DNA of 64,000 nucleotides from Chryseobacterium polytrichastri (GCF_900142445.1 NZ_FRAV01000015.1:48552-112551), one strand, 5' to 3'. Positions 43,497 to 53,652 are shown, counted from the stretch's first letter. Numbers and translations: made by a program. The notes: generated by a model from the sequence alone, not told the origin.

Positions 43497-44879
43497 TTAA
43501 ATTAAACTTTTAATTTTAGCGATGATATCATCCCCCAATTTATCAGCCTCTTCCTGAGATTTAGCTTCTGTATAAATTCTGATAATTGGTTCTGTATTCG
43601 ATTTACGAAGGTGAACCCAATTATTTTCAAAGTCTATTTTTACTCCGTCTATCGTAGACACATTTTCATTTTGATATTCTTTTTCCATTTTAGATAAAAT
43701 ATCATCTACATTGATTTCCGGCGTTAATTCTATTTTCTTTTTCCCCATGAAATAGCTTGGATATCCCGCTCTCAGTTCAGAAACCGTTTTGTTTTCTTTT
43801 GCTAAATGAGTTAAAAATAACGCAACACCTACCAAAGAATCTCTTCCGTAATGAAGTTCAGGATAGATAATCCCTCCGTTTCCTTCGCCTCCGATTACTG
43901 CATTTTTCTCCTTCATTAAAGTAACAACGTTTACTTCTCCTACAGCACTTGCAAAATATTCTGAATTGTGACTTTGAGCAACATCTCTCAATGCTCGGCT
44001 TGAAGAAAGGTTTGAAATTGCCACACCATTTTTATTTTTCAATAAATAATCTGCAACAGCAACCAATGTGTATTCTTCACCAAACATTTCGCCATTTTCA
44101 TCGATTAAAGCTAATCTGTCAACATCAGGATCTACAACCACTCCAACATCAGCACCTTCTTTTTTAATCAATTCACAGATATCTCCTAAATGTTCTTTCA
44201 ACGGCTCAGGATTGTGAGGAAACTGTCCGTTTGGCTCACAATATAGCTTTACGGTTTCACATCCTAGTTTATCTAAAAGCATTGGAATCGCAATCCCTCC
44301 CGTAGAATTTACGGCATCTAAAACCACTTTAAATTTCTTTGCCTTAATAGCTTCTACATCTACCATCGGTAAATCTAAAATCTGCTGAATATGAATATCA
44401 AAAGCATCGTCTCTTGTTTCATATTTCCCCAAATCATCCACTTCGGCATAATTGAAATCTTCACTTTCAGCTAACGCCAACACTTCAGCTCCATTTTCTC
44501 CGGTAATGAATTCTCCTTTCTCGTTTAATAGTTTTAGTGCATTCCATTGTTTTGGATTGTGAGAAGCGGTAAGAATAATTCCTCCGTCTGCATTCAGCTC
44601 AGGAACCATGATTTCAACGGTTGGTGTTGTAGAAAGGCCCAGGTCAATCACATGAATACCCAACCCTTGTAAAGTTGCTGTAACCAAAGAATTAACCATT
44701 AAACCTGAGATTCTTGCATCACGGCCAATGATTAAAGTAAGGTCTTTTTTATTCTTATTATTCTGAAGCCAAGTTCCGAAGGCCGAAGCAAATTTCACCA
44801 CATCAAGCGGTGTTAAATTATCATTTACCTTTCCTCCGATGGTTCCTCTAATCCCTGAAATAGATTTGATTAACGACAT
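43497..44879 (-). CDS. glmM: phosphoglucosamine mutase GlmM
   Basis: 460 aa alpha-D-phosphohexomutase. The catalytic phosphoserine is in LTASHNPKQWNALK, the metal loop is DPDVDRLALID, the sugar loop GGEGNGGIIY, and the phosphate-binding end RKSNTEPIIRIYTEA. In Flavobacteriia this subfamily is annotated as GlmM, which makes glucosamine-1-phosphate for UDP-GlcNAc, hence for peptidoglycan and LPS; closely related phosphomannomutases cannot be fully excluded. A - strand -7 box lies 47 bases upstream. Confidence 0.88.
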   Translation of the reverse strand: MSLIKSISGIRGTIGGKVNDNLTPLDVVKFASAFGTWLQNNKNKKDLTLIIGRDARISGLMVNSLVTATLQGLGIHVIDLGLSTTPTVEIMVPELNADGGIILTASHNPKQWNALKLLNEKGEFITGENGAEVLALAESEDFNYAEVDDLGKYETRDDAFDIHIQQILDLPMVDVEAIKAKKFKVVLDAVNSTGGIAIPMLLDKLGCETVKLYCEPNGQFPHNPEPLKEHLGDICELIKKEGADVGVVVDPDVDRLALIDENGEMFGEEYTLVAVADYLLKNKNGVAISNLSSSRALRDVAQSHNSEYFASAVGEVNVVTLMKEKNAVIGGEGNGGIIYPELHYGRDSLVGVALFLTHLAKENKTVSELRAGYPSYFMGKKKIELTPEINVDDILSKMEKEYQNENVSTIDGVKIDFENNWVHLRKSNTEPIIRIYTEAKSQEEADKLGDDIIAKIKSLI

Positions 44880-44925
44880 TATGTTTTTATATTTTTTTAA
44901 TTACTTTATTTCTAAATTTCCTCTG

Positions 44926-44933
44926 CAAAGATA
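44926..44933 (-). promoter_or_regulatory. -7 promoter box for glmM
   Basis: CAAAGATA on + reads TATCTTTG on -, a match to TAnnTTTG, placing the start near 44919 and a leader of about 40 bases. No good -33 element was seen. Confidence 0.5.
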
Positions 44934-44950
44934 CTTAAAAGACCTATATT

Positions 44951-45973
44951 TTATAGAATAGGTATTTTTTCCTGAAGCTTATCATAATTTCGTTTCACAA
45001 CTTTCGGAGGTGCAAAACGATAGCCAATATAAAGCAACCCGTATACATTATTATTTTCTACCGTAGAGTTCTTCTCTTCATTATATGTATCCGCATAAAA
45101 ATTCATTTTGCCTCCAAACAAAAACCGATCCGTATTGTATCCTACATGGATCCCACCCGTAAACTTCATGGTTAGATATTGTGTGTTTTCCTTGATTCCC
45201 TTTGTTCCATCTTCCAGAGAATCTCTATAGCTGGAAAATTTCCCACCAAATCCCAATGATACATAGGGAGAAATATTGAATTTCTTTGCAATCACCCAGT
45301 TGTAAAAATACGCCATATTGGCCCCGACGTTATATTGAACTTCTTTAATTTTCTGATTCTCTTCAATATTAGAGAAGGTTGTACGGTTGTAATCTAAAAA
45401 TGGAACCCAGCTTCCACTACTTTTTTTCTGCCATTCTCCCTGAGTATAAATAGCATTCAACGAAAAATTTTTATTAAGAGTATATGAAGTAGAGCCTCCA
45501 AAACTTTGTATTTTTAAATTAGGAATCTGAAAATAGGGATCTCTTCCTTCCTGCCAGTCAGGATTTATATCTTTCATATTCTCTATATAAAAACCTTTTA
45601 CCCTTTTGTAATAAAGCGTTTGTGTAAACCTTTTTGGAAAAAACCTAAATCTGAAATCTGTATAAGAACTATTGCCTTTATTTTCATTTTCATTATTCCC
45701 CGGAATAAATCGCGGCGCAAATGATATGGTTGCACTTATGATTCTATAATCAATAGATAAAGATGTTTTCGTCTTATTGTTAATAGAAAGGATAGTCTGA
45801 TGTACATTTTTAGCATCGCCTACCGAAAAAATATAACTTTCGATATTGGTATCCAAATTAGCACGGATCATGACCTGATCTGCGTAAGATTTTATAATAG
45901 TGGTATCAACCTGCGCTTTTCCAAGAATAACACACAGGCAGCAGATAAAAAGAAAGAGTGCTTTTAGCCTCAA
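44951..45973 (-). CDS. DUF4421 family outer-membrane-like protein
   Basis: 340 aa with a signal peptide (MRLKALFLFICCLCVILGKAQ). The rest alternates polar and aromatic residues like a beta barrel (for example YTDFRFRFFPKRFTQTLYYKRVKGFYIENM), in keeping with the DUF4421 family of Bacteroidota. The start codon is TTG at 45973; no ATG lies in frame before the signal peptide. Function is unknown. It sits alone between glmM and the feo genes. Confidence 0.82.
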   Translation of the reverse strand: MRLKALFLFICCLCVILGKAQVDTTIIKSYADQVMIRANLDTNIESYIFSVGDAKNVHQTILSINNKTKTSLSIDYRIISATISFAPRFIPGNNENENKGNSSYTDFRFRFFPKRFTQTLYYKRVKGFYIENMKDINPDWQEGRDPYFQIPNLKIQSFGGSTSYTLNKNFSLNAIYTQGEWQKKSSGSWVPFLDYNRTTFSNIEENQKIKEVQYNVGANMAYFYNWVIAKKFNISPYVSLGFGGKFSSYRDSLEDGTKGIKENTQYLTMKFTGGIHVGYNTDRFLFGGKMNFYADTYNEEKNSTVENNNVYGLLYIGYRFAPPKVVKRNYDKLQEKIPIL

Positions 45974-46041
45974 ATTGAATTCATTTTAGTTTTGAAAAAT
46001 GAAAATACTACAATTTTTGCAATTATCAACTTAAGATAAGA

Positions 46042-46194
46042 TTATGAGCATCCACAATCTTTATCGCAACCCGTTTTTTTAGAGCTAAACTTTTTAGGGG
46101 CAAAATTCTTTCTTAGAATATTGAATAACGAGTAGCAAGCGAATCCAACTACCACTAAAACAACTACATATTGAAAAATTAATGAAGAGTTCAT
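46042..46194 (-). CDS. FeoB-associated cysteine-rich membrane protein
   Basis: 50 aa. One membrane helix (about residues 6-28, FQYVVVLVVVGFACYSLF) is followed by a basic stretch and a Cys-rich end (TGCDKDCGCS). This is the usual small partner encoded after FeoB in Bacteroidota, thought to help ferrous iron transport. The ATG at 46194 overlaps the feoB stop in a TAATG arrangement; a longer frame reading from 46320 is a shadow of feoB. Confidence 0.85.
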   Translation of the reverse strand: MNSSLIFQYVVVLVVVGFACYSLFNILRKNFAPKKFSSKKTGCDKDCGCS

Positions 46195-48227
46195 TATTTT
46201 AATATTTGATATACTATCATCGACACAAAGTATGCCAAACCTGTCATCATCACAACCTGAAAGCCAGTCCATTTCCAGCTTTTGGTCTCTCTGTAAACTA
46301 CTGCAAGTGTAGAAACACACTGCATTGCAAATGCGTAAAATAAAAGTACGGAAACCCCGGTTGCAAAGTTGAAAACTTTTTCACCGTTTGGCTTTACATC
46401 ATGTCTCATTTTATCAATCACTTTTCCTTCGGCAGCATCCTTATCCAGACTGTATAATGTAGACATTGTTCCTACAAAAACTTCTCTTGCGACAAAGCTT
46501 GTGATAATCCCAACCCCCATTTTCCAGTCGTAACCCAATGGTGCAATAGCAGGCTCAATTGCTTTTCCCATTTTTGCCAAATAAGAATGATCTAGCTCAA
46601 CATTCGTTGCAACCACTTCATTAGGATTCTGTTTTGGACCAAAATAACTTAAGAACCAGATAATAATACTTACAATGAAGATGATTTTTCCTGCTCCTGT
46701 TATAAATTCCCAAACTTTACCCAATACCATTTTAAAATCGTATCCGAAAAGTGGTTTTTTATACGTTGGTAAATCCATTACCAAGTATGTTTTACCTTTA
46801 TTTTTAATGAAACCTTTAAGAATAGCAGCAGAAAGCAATGCCACCATGAATCCTAAAAGATACATTCCTAATAATACCAATGCTTTATATTGGATTCCAT
46901 AGAAGGTTCCGTCTGAAATAATCAATCCGATGATGATGCTGTAAACAGGAAGTCTTGCAGAACAAGTCATGAAAGGCGTTACCAAAATGGTCAACAATCT
47001 TTCTTTTACATTCTCAATATTCCTTGTAGAGATTACCGCAGGAATGGCACAAGCGGTTCCGGAAACTAATGGAACGATACTTTTCCCGTTTAATCCAAAT
47101 GGGCGTAAAAAACGATCCATCAGGAAAATAACCCTCGCCATATATCCTGAATCTTCCAGTAAGTATAAGAAGTATAATAGAATTCCGATTTGAGGTGCAA
47201 AGACCATAATCCCGCCTAATCCAGGAATAATTCCGTTAGAAATTAATGAATTCAGAGGTCCTGCAGGAAGATTTTCTCCTGTGAAAGCAGATAGCCATGC
47301 AAAGAAATCATCAATCCAATTCATTGGATATTCCGCCAAGAAGAAAACACTTTGGAAAATGATTAATAGAATCAATAAGAAAACAACATAGCCCCAGAAT
47401 TTATGAACTAAAACTTTATCTAATTTCTCCGTAAGTAATTCTTTGAATTGTGGCTTTTTAGTGATTACATTCGCTAAGATCTTATCAATATTCTGATATC
47501 TTCTTATGGTTTCCTTTACCTGTAATCTTTTGGGAACTAAACTTTTAACTTCAGAATCATTTAATGCATCTTTCATTGACTCGATTTTACTCAACTCAAC
47601 TCCTGAAGACACAGATATCCAAGCTTTATATTCGCTATCAAAACCTTTATGTGAAACTAATTTTTGAATAAAACCAGCATGCTCGTTGGGCGTTGCAAAA
47701 GACGCTTTATCTGTTTTTAAAAACTCATTATTTAAAACAGCCTCTCTTATTTCATCAATACCAATCTGCTCTTTAGCATTGGTTTGGATGATTTTAATTC
47801 CTAATGCTTCAGAAAATTTTTGAACATCGATATTCACGCCTCTTCTCTCCGCCTGATCAATTTGGTTTACCACCAAAATCATCGGAACGCCTAAATCCTG
47901 AATTTGCTGAAAAAGAAGAAGCCCTCTTTTTAAACTTAAAGCTTCCAGAATATAAACAACTCCTGCATAATTTTTCTGCTCATCAATAAGAAATTTAGAA
48001 AAAATAGCCTCATCTTCAGAACTTGGGTACATGCTGTATGAACCCGGTAAATCAACTACCTCAACCTCTTCATTCTTGTAAACATAATTCCCTGAATGGC
48101 TTGCTACGGTAACACCCGCATAATTTCCAGTTTTCTGTTTTTTGTTGCAAAGCGTATTGAAAACTGTTGACTTTCCTACGTTCGGATTTCCGACTAAAAG
48201 TACCTGTTTTTTTTGAGTATCCTGCAT
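46194..48227 (-). CDS. feoB: ferrous iron transporter FeoB
   Basis: 677 aa. The N-terminal G domain has GNPNVGKST (G1), VVDLPGSYSM (G3) and NQIDQAERRG (G4), so it should bind GTP. The C-terminal part has about ten membrane helices with two Gate-type repeats, including GTACAIPAVISTRN and TCSARLPVY, whose cysteines line the proposed iron path. It imports Fe(II) across the inner membrane. It overlaps feoA upstream and the Cys-rich gene downstream by TAATG junctions, a tight operon. Confidence 0.95.
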   Translation of the reverse strand: MQDTQKKQVLLVGNPNVGKSTVFNTLCNKKQKTGNYAGVTVASHSGNYVYKNEEVEVVDLPGSYSMYPSSEDEAIFSKFLIDEQKNYAGVVYILEALSLKRGLLLFQQIQDLGVPMILVVNQIDQAERRGVNIDVQKFSEALGIKIIQTNAKEQIGIDEIREAVLNNEFLKTDKASFATPNEHAGFIQKLVSHKGFDSEYKAWISVSSGVELSKIESMKDALNDSEVKSLVPKRLQVKETIRRYQNIDKILANVITKKPQFKELLTEKLDKVLVHKFWGYVVFLLILLIIFQSVFFLAEYPMNWIDDFFAWLSAFTGENLPAGPLNSLISNGIIPGLGGIMVFAPQIGILLYFLYLLEDSGYMARVIFLMDRFLRPFGLNGKSIVPLVSGTACAIPAVISTRNIENVKERLLTILVTPFMTCSARLPVYSIIIGLIISDGTFYGIQYKALVLLGMYLLGFMVALLSAAILKGFIKNKGKTYLVMDLPTYKKPLFGYDFKMVLGKVWEFITGAGKIIFIVSIIIWFLSYFGPKQNPNEVVATNVELDHSYLAKMGKAIEPAIAPLGYDWKMGVGIITSFVAREVFVGTMSTLYSLDKDAAEGKVIDKMRHDVKPNGEKVFNFATGVSVLLFYAFAMQCVSTLAVVYRETKSWKWTGFQVVMMTGLAYFVSMIVYQILK

Positions 48228-48481
48228 TAATTCAATTCTTCAACAATGATAAAATTACCTTCTTCTTCACGAAGGGCAATTCGGCTTTTCTCTTCTCCAA
48301 ACTCCACATACATAGGACCATTAAACGGAGCCTGATACAATATCCTGAAAGCAGTATCGGGCAAAAGACCCATTTCTATGATCTTACTTGGCATCTTCAT
48401 TTCGTCATCATCATACCCCAATATTTTTCCCATTTTATCTTTAGGAAATCCGCTCAATTTATGTAAATCCTTCTCTTTCAA
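48227..48481 (-). CDS. feoA: FeoA-domain protein
   Basis: 84 aa SH3-like protein that assists FeoB. The family core is visible as KIIEMGLLPDTAFRILYQAPFNGPMYV followed by SRIALREEEGNFIIVE. The N-terminal part (DLHKLSGFPKDKMGKILGYDDDE) is also standard. The stop overlaps the feoB start. A promoter box lies just upstream. Confidence 0.92.
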   Translation of the reverse strand: MKEKDLHKLSGFPKDKMGKILGYDDDEMKMPSKIIEMGLLPDTAFRILYQAPFNGPMYVEFGEEKSRIALREEEGNFIIVEELN

Positions 48482-48501
48482 AGCCTGATCTTTTATGAAT
48501 G

Positions 48502-48531
48502 CAAATATACTCTATTTAAATTTAATCTAAA
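48502..48531 (-). promoter_or_regulatory. promoter of the feo operon
   Basis: On - the -7 box is TATATTTG (48509-48502) with TTTA at 48531-48528 as a near-match -33 element, spacer 18. The transcription start would fall about 14 bases before the feoA ATG. I cannot identify an iron-regulator box. Confidence 0.6.
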
Positions 48532-48545
48532 TAACGGAAAATGTT

Positions 48546-48594
48546 AAAAAAAAAAACCCCAAACGTATTGCTACACTTGGGTTTATTAAATATA
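48546..48594 (-). terminator. terminator of the GLPGLI gene
   Basis: On the - strand AAACCC pairs with GGGTTT (outer stem 48554-48594), followed by twelve or so T. It lies 20 bases past the GLPGLI stop and before feoA's promoter. Confidence 0.65.
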
Positions 48595-48613
48595 ATTTAG
48601 TTGATATGAATGT

Positions 48614-49558
48614 CTACTTTTTTTCTTTCTCTTTTCCTACTTTTTCTAAATCTCCTACACTTAATGTGCCATAATCCGGTTCAATAGGGTTATCATTTGC
48701 TTTATAAAAGTCTTTATATCGCTTCTCTTCTTTCTTCATCATGTCACCAATGGTACCATCCATTCCGGGAATAGATTTAGACATCATTTCCTGTGTCATC
48801 ATTGGTCTTACCGTTGCAAAAGGATCTTTTTTGAAGTCATTAAATGTTTTTTCAAACTTTTCTCTAGACAGAATGTTTACTTTTCCTCCTTTTGCCTGCA
48901 TTAAGGTTTCAATATAAGAATACTCTGTATAATCTTTCACTTTCTTGTTTCCTTGTAATACCCAAGAATAGTTTTTATCTGCATCTTCAATTTTTACAAT
49001 TAGCCCGGGAAGTCCATAAAACTTATAAGGTCCATCCTGAAAAGGAAGATCTGCACTAAACCAAGCCGTCCATTGTTTTCCTCCGAATTCAGTGGTAGCT
49101 TTTTGCGTATTGTATTCGCCTATCTTTTGCTTTTCATTTTGTATTTTCCAATTGAATTTCAAGTTTTCATCATATCCAATATTGGTAGGCGTAAATCCAC
49201 TTGCGATTTTATCTACATACTCAATTTTCATGCTTGGATACATCTTGTATATTCTCGAAGAAATTTTTGGAGTTTTAAGGATTTTAGATAAATCTTTCAT
49301 TGCCCCAGCTTTTTTCATGGCCTCCATTTCTATTTTCATGATAGAATCCTGAGAAATAACTGTGTAATCCTGATAGATAGATCTGTTTTTATCTGTAATA
49401 TCTAAGATCGTAATAACCTTGTCCATTTTTGCTGAATCTTTTTTAGGCTTAAAAGATAATTCGTAGAAAAAACGGTTGGCAGTTTCTTTAGAATCCTTAT
49501 CCTGAGCACTCACAAAAGTAATAAGAGCGATAAAAAATACTGAAAAGAACTTTTTCAT
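48614..49558 (-). CDS. GLPGLI family protein
   Basis: 314 aa with a signal peptide (MKKFFSVFFIALITFVSAQ). The name-giving motif appears as FYGLPGLIVKIED near residue 182, with WTAWFSADLPFQDGPYKF before it. The family is a Bacteroidota envelope or secreted group often encoded near TonB receptors; its function is not known. A large outer-membrane receptor lies about 750 bases upstream on the same strand, beyond a small divergent gene. Confidence 0.88.
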   Translation of the reverse strand: MKKFFSVFFIALITFVSAQDKDSKETANRFFYELSFKPKKDSAKMDKVITILDITDKNRSIYQDYTVISQDSIMKIEMEAMKKAGAMKDLSKILKTPKISSRIYKMYPSMKIEYVDKIASGFTPTNIGYDENLKFNWKIQNEKQKIGEYNTQKATTEFGGKQWTAWFSADLPFQDGPYKFYGLPGLIVKIEDADKNYSWVLQGNKKVKDYTEYSYIETLMQAKGGKVNILSREKFEKTFNDFKKDPFATVRPMMTQEMMSKSIPGMDGTIGDMMKKEEKRYKDFYKANDNPIEPDYGTLSVGDLEKVGKEKEKK

Positions 49559-49749
49559 TTTTGAAATGTTTATTAATTAGTGAGCACTTCTATTATTTTG
49601 TTACAGTTTTTTTGAAATTTATTCAGTGTCCAATCTTATACGGCTGATATGAAATACTTTATTAAAGTCTCATATTTAAATTTTATGATTTCATTATCTT
49701 TTTGTTAGCATCAAAATCTCTAACTTTAAACTACCTAAAAACAAATAGT

Positions 49750-50247
49750 ATGGACACTTTATCCCAATTAAAATCCGAACTGGAAAGCGAGTATCAAACG
49801 ACAAAAAAATTCATTGATCTCTTTCCTGAAGAAAAAAACGAATACGCTCCTCACGAAAAAAGCATGAAAATGATGCCTTTGACAACTCATTTGGTAGAAG
49901 TCTTCGAATGGCCCAATACCATCTTAGCAACTTCGGAATTAGATTTTGCAAAAGGAGCCTATCAACCTACGAAACTGTCTACCAAAGAAGAACTTCTAAA
50001 AAAACTGGATGACAGCTATCAAGCAGGTAAACAAGCGTTAGAAAATGCGAAAGAAGATGACCTAACCCCGAGTTGGACCATCAAAAATGACGGCCATGCA
50101 TTAGCGAGCTGGAGCAAGTATGGAGCGATCCGACATGGGCTGAATCAAATTACGCATCACAGGGCTCAATTGGGAGTTTATTACAGGTTAAATGATATTC
50201 CGCTTCCTGGAAGCTATGGACCTTCTGCTGATAATCCGAGTTTTTAA
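49750..50247 (+). CDS. DinB family protein
   Basis: 165 aa from ATG 49750 (MDTLSQLKSELESEYQTT); the frame is open 16 residues further up but those residues do not fit. The four-helix DinB fold is suggested by MMPLTTHLVEVFEWPN (first metal His) and NQITHHRAQLGVYYRLNDIPLPGSYGPSAD (paired His at the end). DinB proteins are metal-dependent thiol transferases or hydrolases of unknown substrate in most cases. Flanked by - strand genes. Confidence 0.88.
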   Translation: MDTLSQLKSELESEYQTTKKFIDLFPEEKNEYAPHEKSMKMMPLTTHLVEVFEWPNTILATSELDFAKGAYQPTKLSTKEELLKKLDDSYQAGKQALENAKEDDLTPSWTIKNDGHALASWSKYGAIRHGLNQITHHRAQLGVYYRLNDIPLPGSYGPSADNPSF

Positions 50248-50271
50248 AAAAGAATAAAAATATATTTAAAC

Positions 50272-50303
50272 AAAAAACCAACCTCCTGTGAGATTGGTTT
50301 TTT
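50272..50303. terminator. bidirectional terminator between DinB and the receptor gene
   Basis: AAAAAACCAA (50272-50281) pairs exactly with TTGGTTTTTT (50294-50303) across a 12-base loop, with A-run and T-run on either side, so it can serve both convergent genes. Confidence 0.8.
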
Positions 50304-50308
50304 ACATT

Positions 50309-53002
50309 TTATTTAAAGTTGAATTTTACTGTGAACATGACTTGGCTTGGGCGAAGTTGGTATCTTGTGAAAGAGGTATACGTAGAAGTGATTTCATAAT
50401 TTTCAAATACTTTTTTGTTGGCAATATTCATCCACTTCAATTCAAAATCAATTTTCTTTTTAGCCCATGTGAACTGATAGGAAACATCATAAAATCCGTT
50501 GTGATATTTTTGATCAACTGCATTTGTATTTACCTGATCCCAATTGAATCCAACAGTATGGTTTTCGATCGGATAAAAGAATACTCCAAGATTATGCTTG
50601 AACCCTGTCGTAGTAGCGTTTGTATTCACATTACCTATACTGGTCTGTTTTGTTCTTGTAATACTTGCATTATAATCCAGACTCATCCAGCTAAAATATG
50701 TATTATTGAATTTTACACCATAAGATTGCCCGTTATTCTTATTGTTATAGGAGTCATTATTCAGCAATGCATCAGATTTTGATGTATTATTACTATAGCT
50801 AAGGGAAGCATTAGTTTTAAATTTCGGGAAATATTTTCCCACTTCCACACTATAACCATTATTTAACACATTATTATCCTGAACTTTATAATTCATAGCA
50901 GTATATCCATTGATGATTGTTGGGTTAGAAATTAAATTTCTTTTTGCATCAGAATATCTGTAATTGATATTAAAGAATAAATTATTAAGTGGATTTCTAT
51001 ATTCTATCCTTGTTCCAGCTGATTTATTATTGTTCTGAGGAATCGGGTTATTAGGATCCATAACATTAATTCCCGCTGGTGAAGTCATTAAAAATCCTGA
51101 ATAAGCAGTATTAATTTCACCAAAGTTATTATTGATATTTGCATTTATCGAAGCTTTCCAGAAAGAAGCAAAAGTATATTGAGCAAAAACACTAGGCTCA
51201 AAAGTAACTTTATTTAGTTCTCTCGAAACTAATCTTAAAGGATCTTCTGCTTTAATATTATTAGAGTTTACTGGGAAGTTAGCATATAAAATCCAAGAAT
51301 CGTTTTTATAATTTACTCCTAAACTTCCGTAAGGTATTGCCGTTGTATATTTAAGATCATTATTATATTGCGTTAATGCAGGGTTGGCATTTGATTTAAT
51401 ATTTGATAAATCTGAAATTAAATCCGTCGATTTAAAATTAAATCCAACTTCAGGAGTAAATGTCCATCCTTTTGTAGAGAATCCAATATTTGCTGAATGA
51501 TTTGCCTCAAAAGTTTTAAGTCTTAAGCTTTGTCCTACAAAATCACTTGAAGGGTTTGCTGTAAATCCAGGAATCTGTAAATAAGATGAGGGCGAAACAC
51601 TAAGCGTCTGCCTGTCAGTCTGATAACTTAAAAAAGACAATACATTCACCATTTTCTCTTTCCAAGGGATTATTGTACTCAATGAGTTTTGGAAAGAACT
51701 TGTAGGAGACTCTAATGCCTCGGCACCATTTCTTTGTATTGTACCATTTGTAGTTGTTCTATCCACAATACCCCTGTCTGCATTCCAATATTGAGAGAAG
51801 CTAGTGGTATTTTTGAAAAATCCTTTTTTTGCATTTTTAGTGAAAATTAATTCTCCTTTTGCTTTATCAGTATAAAAGTTATTATGAATTGTCTGTAATA
51901 CCGAATAGGCGGGGGTATTTGCTGTAGCAAAAAAATCATATTGAGTATAAGATTCCCTTTCCACCGCATTATTGGTATAATTAGCATTTGCTTTGAGCTC
52001 CCATTCTTTCTTTGTATCAATATTAGTCAAATAGTTTGCTGATAAATAATGTACATTATTCATCAAGTACCTTTTTACCGGAAGATTCGGAGTGCTTGCA
52101 TTTTCTACATTCAACCAATCATTTTGAGAAGCATTGATTCTTTTTCCTTCAAATCGACTTCCAAAAGCTAGAATATTCCCTTCATTTTCAACTTGTTCCC
52201 CCATATTGTTGGTCTTGTAATTAACCACCCATTGGCTCTTTTGTCCGAAAAACATTGGGGTTAGCTTTACATTCCATAACCAGGGATCTCCGAAGCCGGT
52301 TCCGACTTCTCCTCTACCAGTCATAGTTACAGAGTTTTTCAATTTGATATTTATGGCTGCTGCATCTGAAGGTACTTTATCCTGAAGAATTTTTACGGGT
52401 TGGTGATTTTCCAGTACCTCAACTTTCTGTACCGCATCTTTTGGAAGTGAGTTGTTGATAGTACCGTAACCACCTTCCATTAAATCTTTTCCATTGACAT
52501 AAAATTTGTTGATTGCATTTCCTTGGTAGAGAATGGTTCCGTCTGTGTTGACTTCAATTCCAGGAATCTTTCTCATTACGTCAGCCAGTGTTCTATCACT
52601 TTTACTGTCGAATGCTTTCAGATCATAGGCAATGGTGTCTCCTCTTGAGGTAATCATTTTGGTTTTTAGCTGTACTTCTTTTATTTCAGTGGCTTCAGAC
52701 TGCATTTTAAAAGTTAAAGTCTGATCGCTATTGCCAATTTGTTTTGTTAAGGGTTTTTGATTGAATGCTTTTACCTTAAGATCTACATTAGGTTCTGCGG
52801 ATGTGAAAGTCACCTTATATTCTCCTTTAGAATTGGTAATCCCGTAGGCTAAGATGGCATCCTTTCCAGGTTCTTCTATTGTTACACTTGCACTCGGAAT
52901 GGCAATCCCATCTTCATCCGTAATTTTTCCCGAAACCGTTTTCTGTGCGAAAGTGAGCACCGAGAAAAAAAGCATCAGAAATAAGAGAACATTCTTTTTC
53001 AT
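50309..53002 (-). CDS. TonB-dependent-receptor-like outer-membrane beta-barrel protein
   Basis: 897 aa. Signal peptide to about residue 19; a carboxypeptidase-regulatory-like domain (about 21-110); a plug-like region with DTIAYDLKAFDSKSDRTLADVMRKIPGIEV; then a long barrel ending in VMFTVKFNFK. This is the outer-membrane beta-barrel family (OMP_b-brl_3 type) of Bacteroidota, related to TonB receptors. The ligand is unknown. A -7 box lies about 100 bases upstream. Confidence 0.9.
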   Translation of the reverse strand: MKKNVLLFLMLFFSVLTFAQKTVSGKITDEDGIAIPSASVTIEEPGKDAILAYGITNSKGEYKVTFTSAEPNVDLKVKAFNQKPLTKQIGNSDQTLTFKMQSEATEIKEVQLKTKMITSRGDTIAYDLKAFDSKSDRTLADVMRKIPGIEVNTDGTILYQGNAINKFYVNGKDLMEGGYGTINNSLPKDAVQKVEVLENHQPVKILQDKVPSDAAAINIKLKNSVTMTGRGEVGTGFGDPWLWNVKLTPMFFGQKSQWVVNYKTNNMGEQVENEGNILAFGSRFEGKRINASQNDWLNVENASTPNLPVKRYLMNNVHYLSANYLTNIDTKKEWELKANANYTNNAVERESYTQYDFFATANTPAYSVLQTIHNNFYTDKAKGELIFTKNAKKGFFKNTTSFSQYWNADRGIVDRTTTNGTIQRNGAEALESPTSSFQNSLSTIIPWKEKMVNVLSFLSYQTDRQTLSVSPSSYLQIPGFTANPSSDFVGQSLRLKTFEANHSANIGFSTKGWTFTPEVGFNFKSTDLISDLSNIKSNANPALTQYNNDLKYTTAIPYGSLGVNYKNDSWILYANFPVNSNNIKAEDPLRLVSRELNKVTFEPSVFAQYTFASFWKASINANINNNFGEINTAYSGFLMTSPAGINVMDPNNPIPQNNNKSAGTRIEYRNPLNNLFFNINYRYSDAKRNLISNPTIINGYTAMNYKVQDNNVLNNGYSVEVGKYFPKFKTNASLSYSNNTSKSDALLNNDSYNNKNNGQSYGVKFNNTYFSWMSLDYNASITRTKQTSIGNVNTNATTTGFKHNLGVFFYPIENHTVGFNWDQVNTNAVDQKYHNGFYDVSYQFTWAKKKIDFELKWMNIANKKVFENYEITSTYTSFTRYQLRPSQVMFTVKFNFK

Positions 53003-53100
53003 AATTTATTATTTGGCTAATTAGTTAATGGTTACCCTTTTTTGTTACACTTTTATAAAGATGTATTTTAATATAAAAAGTTAAAACCACAATATCACTA

Positions 53101-53108
53101 CAAACATA
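53101..53108 (-). promoter_or_regulatory. -7 promoter box for the outer-membrane receptor
   Basis: On - it reads TATGTTTG, matching TAnnTTTG, with a leader of about 90 bases. No good -33 element was seen. Confidence 0.45.
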
Positions 53109-53323
53109 GTTATATTTTTTTTAATTGAATCGAAAAAATAAAAACTTTCAACAATTTAATTTGAATGCTTTTACATTTAAACCAATCCCTATTTTTTATG
53201 ATAAAAATTAAACCACAGCATCTTATTATGGCATTTAACATTAACTTCTATCGAATTATCATCTAAAATAGATTTTATACATTCGTCTTGAATGAATTTT
53301 TATTCAATCAATTTGTGTTTTTG

Positions 53324-53356
53324 CCCTGTAATTTTTTTTACAGGGTATTTTTTTTA
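53324..53356 (+). terminator. orphan terminator hairpin
   Basis: CCCTGTAA (53324-53331) pairs exactly with TTACAGGG (53338-53345), loop of 6 T, followed by TATTTTTTTTAT. No + strand gene precedes it for over 3 kb, so it may end a small RNA or be a relic. Confidence 0.65.
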
Positions 53357-53644
53357 TAACATCTGAAAAAAGTACTGGTATAAAAGATTTCTCAATTTTT
53401 GATATTGCTTTTTTTATTCGGAGATAAAGTCATCCTTCAAAAATATTATTTCATTCTTTTTCACATAATATTGATTTAAAACTTACATTTTTATTCAATT
53501 TAATTAACTTTTATTATTACATTTATATAGTCTTGTTAAAATGTTTTATTTCAGATGTCTATGCTATTTAGAATTGATACAAAAAAATGATTTGAATCAT
53601 AGATTAAAAAAAACGTAAACTCATCCTGAAACATTTTAATTTAA

Positions 53645-53652
53645 TAATTTTG
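53645..53652 (+). promoter_or_regulatory. -7 promoter box for the cupin-8 gene
   Basis: TAATTTTG fits TAnnTTTG, 20 bases before the ATG at 53672. A possible CTG at 53626-53628 is a weak -33. Confidence 0.55.

Noticed and set aside
46195..46320. N-terminal extension of the Cys-rich Feo protein
   Set aside because: It runs antiphase through the end of feoB; the short form starting at the TAATG junction matches the known small protein.
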